Shown in pieces: positions 6,355 to 9,543 of a stretch of DNA of 9,543 bases (positions are counted from its first letter, which is position 1; every line of letters starts with the position of its first letter). The translations under genes were made by a program, and so were the position numbers. Source of the DNA: Hydrogenophaga sp. (GTDB taxonomy: Bacteria; Pseudomonadota; Gammaproteobacteria; Burkholderiales; Burkholderiaceae); contig JALOSH010000188.1 in NCBI GenBank assembly GCA_025458545.1, forward strand, positions 1 through 9,543. The letters are read 5' to 3'. The notes under the pieces are model-generated. The model saw only the letters and a list, made by a program, of their open reading frames with translations. It made no database searches and was not told the origin of the DNA.

Positions 6355-6840
6355 ATGAAACACCTCATCACCCTCACCACCTTTTCGCTGCTGACGCTCG
6401 GCAGCGCTCTTGCCACGGCCCAGACCCAGAACCCATCCACGATGACCGTCACACCGGCTTCCGCCTATCCGATGGCACCCGCCGCAGGCCTGTACCAGGC
6501 CTTTGGCGAACAGATCGGCATCCGCGCGCTGATGGACGACTTCGTGATCCGACTCAAAGCCGACGCCCGCATCGGCGAGCAGTTCAAGGACACCAATGCC
6601 GCCAATCTCGCCAAGCAACTGGGCGATCAGGTCTGCCAACTCACCGGAGGCCCCTGCGTCTACAAAGGCCCCGACATGAAAGAGGCCCACGCCAGCATGG
6701 ACATCACCAGGAGCCACTTCAACGCCCTGGTCGAGGTGTTGCAGCAAGCGATGGACGCACGCGGCATTCCCTTCACCCGCCAGAACCAGCTGCTCGCGCT
6801 GCTGGCGCCGATGCACCGCGACGTGGTGACGGTGAAATGA
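6355..6840 (+). CDS. Exported group I truncated haemoglobin
   Basis: This 161-residue protein has a signal peptide (hydrophobic about 4-20, likely cleavage near ATA at 22), so the globin is predicted to be periplasmic. Group I (TrHbN-type) landmarks are LYQAFGEQIGIRALMDDF at 46-63, LTGGPCVYKGPDMKEAH at 96-112 with proximal haem ligand H112, and the following MDITRSHFNALVEVL. C94 and C101 could form a disulfide outside the cytoplasm. By alignment with the usual DDFY pattern, the B10 position, normally Tyr, is Val64, which would remove a distal hydrogen bond to bound O2. Likely roles are NO or peroxide handling or haem/O2 sensing; none is proved. It starts 38 bp after DUF3034 without a Shine-Dalgarno site, and its stop overlaps the next possible start (ATGA). 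Confidence 0.88.
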   Translation: MKHLITLTTFSLLTLGSALATAQTQNPSTMTVTPASAYPMAPAAGLYQAFGEQIGIRALMDDFVIRLKADARIGEQFKDTNAANLAKQLGDQVCQLTGGPCVYKGPDMKEAHASMDITRSHFNALVEVLQQAMDARGIPFTRQNQLLALLAPMHRDVVTVK

Positions 6841-7604
6841 GCCCCCACACTCCACCGCTTCGCGGGTCGTTGCCCCCCGAGGGGGCTGACCTGGCTCGGG
6901 AGCGGCCCTTCGCTGCGGTCGCTCGCCCCCACACTCCACCGCTTCGCGGGTCGTTGCGCAAGGCGCTGGCCGTGGCCCTGGCCCTGGCCCTCGGCGGCAC
7001 CCTGGCCCAGGCCGCCACGCTGCAGGTCACCGTGCTCACGCGCGACGGCCAGCCGCTGGCGGATGCTGTGGTCTTGCTCGAACCGGCGGCGGGCCCCGCC
7101 CAGAAGGCGCCCGCACCGATCAGCGCCACCATCGAGCAACACAAGATGCAGTTTCAACCCGCTGTGAGCCTGGTGCCGCTGGGCTCACGGCTGAAGTTCA
7201 GCAACCTCGATGGCTGGGAACACCATGTGCGCGGCGGCCCGGCCGGGCTGGCCGCCTTCAGCTCCACCGGCAAAGCCGGTTTCGAGCTGCGACTGGACGG
7301 CCGGGCCGAGGGCAAGCCACCGGCCATGGCCGAGGTCACGGTGGGGCAGACCGGCCCGATCCAGCTGGGCTGCCACCTGCACGGCTCGATGCGCGGATTC
7401 GTCTATGTGACCGACAACCCCTGGGCGGTGAAGACCGGGCCCGACGGTGTGGCGGTGTTGCCCGACGTGCCCGAAGGCGCGGCGCGCCTGCGGGTCTGGC
7501 ATCCCGAGCAGATCGTCGAAGCGGCCGCCACGCCGGTGAGCATCACCTCGGTCACCGCACTCAGGCTGCCGACAGCGGTGCAACCGCGCAAACGGCGACC
7601 ATGA
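6837..7604 (+). CDS. Exported cupredoxin-like protein with repeat-derived N-terminal extension
   Basis: The open frame is 255 codons. It resembles proteins often labelled methylamine utilization protein (cupredoxin-like), but no methylamine dehydrogenase genes are present, so I do not infer that pathway. Copper-ligand candidates are H129 or H130 in NLDGWEHHVRG, then C179, H182 and M185 in GCHLHGSMRGFVYV. The C-terminal GVAVLPDVPEGAARLRVWHP looks like a small regulatory Ig-like segment. A typical Sec signal (residues 41-59, ending AQA) starts right after TTG at 6954 (codon 40). The preceding codons 1-39 are read from a duplicated repeat, so PHTPPLRGSL appears at 3-12 and 31-40. Translation could begin at ATG 6837, coupled to the globin stop by ATGA, or at TTG 6954, giving 216 residues; neither has a good ribosome-binding site. 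The stop overlaps a possible sigma-factor start at 7601. Confidence 0.8.
   Translation: MSPHTPPLRGSLPPEGADLARERPFAAVARPHTPPLRGSLRKALAVALALALGGTLAQAATLQVTVLTRDGQPLADAVVLLEPAAGPAQKAPAPISATIEQHKMQFQPAVSLVPLGSRLKFSNLDGWEHHVRGGPAGLAAFSSTGKAGFELRLDGRAEGKPPAMAEVTVGQTGPIQLGCHLHGSMRGFVYVTDNPWAVKTGPDGVAVLPDVPEGAARLRVWHPEQIVEAAATPVSITSVTALRLPTAVQPRKRRP
6841..6957. repeat. Direct-repeat element inserted at the start of the cupredoxin gene
   Basis: Two identical 33-base copies (6841-6873 and 6925-6957, both beginning GCCCCCACACTCC and containing CCGCTTCGCGGG) flank a 51-base segment. A hairpin GCCCCC-CGA-GGGGGC overlaps the end of copy one. The offset of 84 bases is a multiple of three and no stop codon occurs, so the element is open in the cupredoxin frame. 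Its style resembles the CCGCTTCGCG / CCCCC-GGGGG intergenic repeats of Comamonadaceae, from memory rather than a search. The element at 8240-8344 shares both cores. Confidence 0.8.
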
Positions 7605-7672
7605 TGGGCAGCCTGCACCCCATCGGCAACGCCCGCGCAACACAGCGCGCGGGACTGGACCACAATGCCGCC

Positions 7673-8245
7673 ATGGCCAACCACCCCGACGACACCCTGA
7701 TGGCGCTGATCGACCGCGTGGCCCAGCGCGACGAGATCGCCCTCAAAGCGCTGTACGACCTGACCTCGGGCAAGCTCTACGGCCTCGCCTTGCGCGTGCT
7801 GGGCAACCACGGGTGGGCCGAAGACGCGCTGCAAGACACCTTTCTGCAGATCTGGCGCACCGCGCCCGACTACCGCGCCAGCCTGAGCCCACCCATGGCC
7901 TGGCTCGGGCTGATCGTGCGCAGCCGCTCGCTCGACCTGCTGCGCCGCCGCAAGGCCGACCGCGAGCACCTGCGCGACGAGATCGACGACCAGGTGGCCG
8001 ACACGCTGGAAGGCGACTCGCCCAACCCGATGGACACCAGCCTGGCCAGCCAGCAGGCCTGGGCGCTGCACCAGTGCCTGGGGCGGCTGGACAACAAACA
8101 GCGCGAGGTGGTGAGCCTGGCCTACCTGCGCGACCTGAGCCACGGCGAGCTGGCCGAACAGCTCCGGCTGCCGTTGGGCACGGTCAAAACCTGGATTCGG
8201 CGCGGACTGGATCAGCTGCGCATCTGCATGGCTGGATTCGCATGA
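7673..8245 (+). CDS. ECF-family RNA polymerase sigma factor
   Basis: This 190-residue sigma-70 family protein of the ECF class has only regions 2 and 4. Region 2 spans about 24-92 with ALYDLTSGKLYGLALRVLGN, then WAEDALQDTFLQIW (the core-binding/-10 helix) and MAWLGLIVRSRSLDLLRRRK. Region 4 spans about 130-184 with LDNKQREVVSLAYLRDLSHGELAEQL and the helix-turn-helix LPLGTVKTWIRRGLDQLR. The downstream RskA-type anti-sigma places it near the SigK-like group. It would redirect RNA polymerase to envelope-stress promoters, probably including TGAATC...CGTA sites at 5177-5268. I chose ATG 7673 because region 2 then begins at the normal distance. An in-frame ATG at 7601, overlapping the cupredoxin stop as ATGA, would add 24 residues that do not look like family sequence, but translational coupling makes it a fair alternative. 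Confidence 0.9.
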   Translation: MANHPDDTLMALIDRVAQRDEIALKALYDLTSGKLYGLALRVLGNHGWAEDALQDTFLQIWRTAPDYRASLSPPMAWLGLIVRSRSLDLLRRRKADREHLRDEIDDQVADTLEGDSPNPMDTSLASQQAWALHQCLGRLDNKQREVVSLAYLRDLSHGELAEQLRLPLGTVKTWIRRGLDQLRICMAGFA

Positions 8246-8293
8246 CCCCCCGCGCCGCTTCGCGTCGCATGACCCCCCGCGCCGCTTCGCGTC
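8240..8293. repeat. Perfect tandem duplication of a 27-base unit at the end of the sigma gene
   Basis: Copies at 8240-8266 and 8267-8293 are identical; each begins GCATGACCCCCC and contains CCGCTTCGCG. The first copy includes the sigma-factor stop codon (8243-8245). Only two copies exist and there are no spacers, so it is not a CRISPR array. Confidence 0.85.
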
Positions 8294-8294
8294 A

Positions 8295-8344
8295 CCCCCC
8301 AGGGGGCGGCACTGGCCGTCCGGCATAGCCGGCCCGGCGGTGCC
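8295..8344. repeat. Hairpin-rich part of the intergenic repeat between sigma and anti-sigma genes
   Basis: A C-run/G-run pair (8295-8306) is followed by a long imperfect hairpin. GGCAC (8308-8312) pairs with GTGCC (8340-8344), GCCG (8315-8318) with CGGC (8335-8338), and CCGGC (8320-8324) with GCCGG (8328-8332) around an ATA loop. There is no U-run afterwards, so it is not a standard intrinsic terminator. It could still affect mRNA stability or Rho access. The remaining 8345-8412 shows no gene, and an in-frame stop at 8401-8403 bars an earlier anti-sigma start. Confidence 0.7.
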
Positions 8345-8412
8345 TCTGGGCTTTGCACCCTTTCGTGCGTTGCGGGCCGTGCTCCGGCGCCCTCCCTACC
8401 TGAAGCCTGTGT

Positions 8413-9192
8413 ATGAACCTGTTGCAACACCCTGAGCTGTTGGACCGGCTGGCCAGCGCTTATGCGCTGGGCACGCTGCGCGGTGGCGCGCGCCGCCGGT
8501 TCGAAACGCTCGCGCGCGAGCAGGCGCCGGTGCGCGCCGCGGCGCTGGTCTGGCAGAGCCGCGTGGCCAGCATGACGGAGCTGCAGACAGCGGCCGAGCC
8601 CTCGCCCGCCGTCTGGACGCGCATCCACAACCTGATCGCTGCCGACCGCGAAAAGGCCGCCATGGCGGCGGCGCGGGCGCCCGAAGCGTCACTCCTGTCT
8701 GGCGGCTGGCTGCGCAGCCTGGCCCTGTGGCGCGGAGCGGCCGGCGCCGGCGCGCTGGCCACCGTGCTGGCCGTTGTCACCGCCGTCGGACTGCGCGACA
8801 ACCTGGGCGCCCAAATCAGCGAGCTGCAGGCCCAGCTGAGCGCCCAGCCGCAGATCGAATACGTGGCGGTGCTCAACGACGATCAGGCCAGTGCCTCGGT
8901 GCTGGTGACCTTCGATCCGAAAAACAGAAAACTGACGCTGCAGCGCGTGGGTGGCTACCAGGAGGCGGCCGACAAGTCGCTGCAACTCTGGGCCTTGCCG
9001 CCGGGCGCCGCGCCGCGCTCGCTCGGTGTGCTGGGCCAGGACAAGCTGTTGCAACTCGCCGCGGGCGAAAGCGATGTGCGCGAAGTGCCCACACTGGCCA
9101 TCAGCCTGGAGCCCAAGGGCGGCGTGCCGAGCGAACGCGGCCCCACCGGGCCGGTCTTGTTCAAGGGCGCGCTGATCCAGAAGATGCTCTGA
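8413..9192 (+). CDS. RskA-type membrane anti-sigma factor
   Basis: This 259-residue single-pass inner-membrane protein should bind and silence the ECF sigma factor encoded just upstream. The cytoplasmic N-terminal domain has LLDRLASAYALGTLRGGARRRFETL at 9-33, VWQSR at 46-50 and VWTRIHNLI at 67-75, the usual zinc-free form of this family. One membrane helix lies at about 107-127. A short coiled stretch ISELQAQLSA follows, then a periplasmic RskA C-terminal domain with KSLQLWALPPGAAPRSLGVL at 188-207 and LAISLEPKGGVPSERGPTGPVLFKG at 228-252. The start at 8413 is bounded by an in-frame stop 12 bases upstream, and no Shine-Dalgarno sequence is visible. The 167-base gap to the sigma gene is filled by repeats. 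Release of sigma by regulated proteolysis is typical of the family but is not shown here. Confidence 0.92.
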   Translation: MNLLQHPELLDRLASAYALGTLRGGARRRFETLAREQAPVRAAALVWQSRVASMTELQTAAEPSPAVWTRIHNLIAADREKAAMAAARAPEASLLSGGWLRSLALWRGAAGAGALATVLAVVTAVGLRDNLGAQISELQAQLSAQPQIEYVAVLNDDQASASVLVTFDPKNRKLTLQRVGGYQEAADKSLQLWALPPGAAPRSLGVLGQDKLLQLAAGESDVREVPTLAISLEPKGGVPSERGPTGPVLFKGALIQKML

Positions 9193-9201
9193 GTCCCGCC
9201 G

Positions 9202-9543
9202 TCAGGCGCGGGCCAGGCCATGCGCGTCTGGCGCCGAGAGCGACCGCAGACGCTGCTGCACGGCGGCCTGCACCTCGAGGCGCATGCCCAGCACAAACGC
9301 CAGCTCGGCCACCAGAAACAGCGGCCCGACGAACAGCCCGACGAGGTCGTCCACAAAGGCCGGCTTCTTGCCCTCGTACCAGTGGCCCAGAAACTGGAAC
9401 GCCCAGCCCACCAGGAACGAGCCCAGACCGATGCCCAGCCACACAGCGGTGGTCTGGGCGGCGGCGATCTGCCCGCCCCACAGCGCCGCACCGATCAGCA
9501 GCGCCATCACCGCGCCCAGGCGCAGGTCCAGCCGCAGGTGAAA
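9202..9543 (-). CDS. DUF962/Mpo1-like membrane protein (C-terminal part, cut by window edge)
   Basis: The last 113 codons of a minus-strand gene are present, and the frame stays open through the right edge. It has hydrophobic segments near LRLGAVMALLIGAALWG, AVWLGIGLGSFLVGWAFQFLG and VGLFVGPLFLVAELAFVLG. The family signature is FLGHWYEGKKPAFVDDLVGLFVGPLFLVAE: the His, the Glu/Lys-Pro turn and the GPLF helix. The family includes yeast Mpo1, an Fe-dependent dioxygenase acting on 2-hydroxy fatty acids; bacterial roles are mostly unknown. I do not accept the GTG/ATG at 9510/9507 as the start, because the upstream LRLDLRLGAVMAL already matches the family's internal helix. It converges on the anti-sigma gene with 9 bases between stop codons and no evident terminator. 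Confidence 0.75.
   Translation of the reverse strand, partial: FHLRLDLRLGAVMALLIGAALWGGQIAAAQTTAVWLGIGLGSFLVGWAFQFLGHWYEGKKPAFVDDLVGLFVGPLFLVAELAFVLGMRLEVQAAVQQRLRSLSAPDAHGLARA

Noticed and set aside
6837..7604. Methylamine utilization role for the cupredoxin
   Set aside because: The label is only a database habit for this fold. No mau dehydrogenase subunits or maturation genes are present.
8240..8293. CRISPR-like repeats
   Set aside because: There are only two directly abutting 27-base copies, with no spacers and no cas genes.
7403..8326. A 307-codon minus-strand frame opposite the sigma gene
   Set aside because: It is antisense to clear sigma regions 2 and 4 and has no recognisable domain.
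8295..8344. Intrinsic terminator after the sigma gene
   Set aside because: The hairpin is strong but no T-run follows, and the anti-sigma gene downstream needs read-through or its own promoter.
9193..9201. Bidirectional terminator between the anti-sigma and DUF962 genes
   Set aside because: The 9-base gap and the nearby CGCC-GTCA-GGCG give only a 4-base stem without a T-run.

Overview
The window is GC-rich, densely coded and shows gene families and hairpin-forming intergenic repeats typical of Burkholderiales. A Comamonadaceae-type betaproteobacterium (for example Hydrogenophaga-like) is my best guess. This rests on protein style and repeat appearance, not on a search.

Left flank (1-1933): on the minus strand are the N-terminal part of a pyrophosphate-type 6-phosphofructokinase, cut by the window edge, and a TspO/MBR membrane protein upstream of it. 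Only 33 bp away, reading outward on the plus strand, is a histone-deacetylase-fold enzyme of the acetylpolyamine amidohydrolase type.

Core (1940-9192): two divergent operons share a 257-bp control region (5109-5365). The minus-strand operon runs: Tat-exported ferritin-like protein, periplasmic c-type cytochrome (joined by a TGATG stop/start), DUF3455 lipoprotein, and a glycine-rich beta protein built of three tandem repeats with a TTG start. The plus-strand operon runs: DUF3034 outer-membrane-type protein, exported group I truncated haemoglobin, cupredoxin-like protein, ECF sigma factor and RskA-type anti-sigma factor. Most products are predicted to be exported. They include a haem globin, a c-type haem protein, a probable copper protein and a probable diiron protein. 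I read the block as an envelope redox or stress regulon controlled by its own ECF sigma/anti-sigma pair. The control region holds two outward-facing copies of a TGAATC...CGTA motif with ECF-like spacing, which are candidate targets of that sigma factor.

Two repeat insertions interrupt the plus-strand operon. One (6841-6957) is read in frame and adds about 39 codons ahead of the cupredoxin signal peptide. The other (8240-8344) lies between the sigma and anti-sigma genes, where pairs of this kind usually abut or overlap.

Right flank (9202-9543): a convergent minus-strand gene fragment of the DUF962/Mpo1-like membrane family runs off the edge. No tRNA, rRNA, CRISPR array, transposase or prophage gene was seen. 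No stretch over 300 bases lacks a gene.
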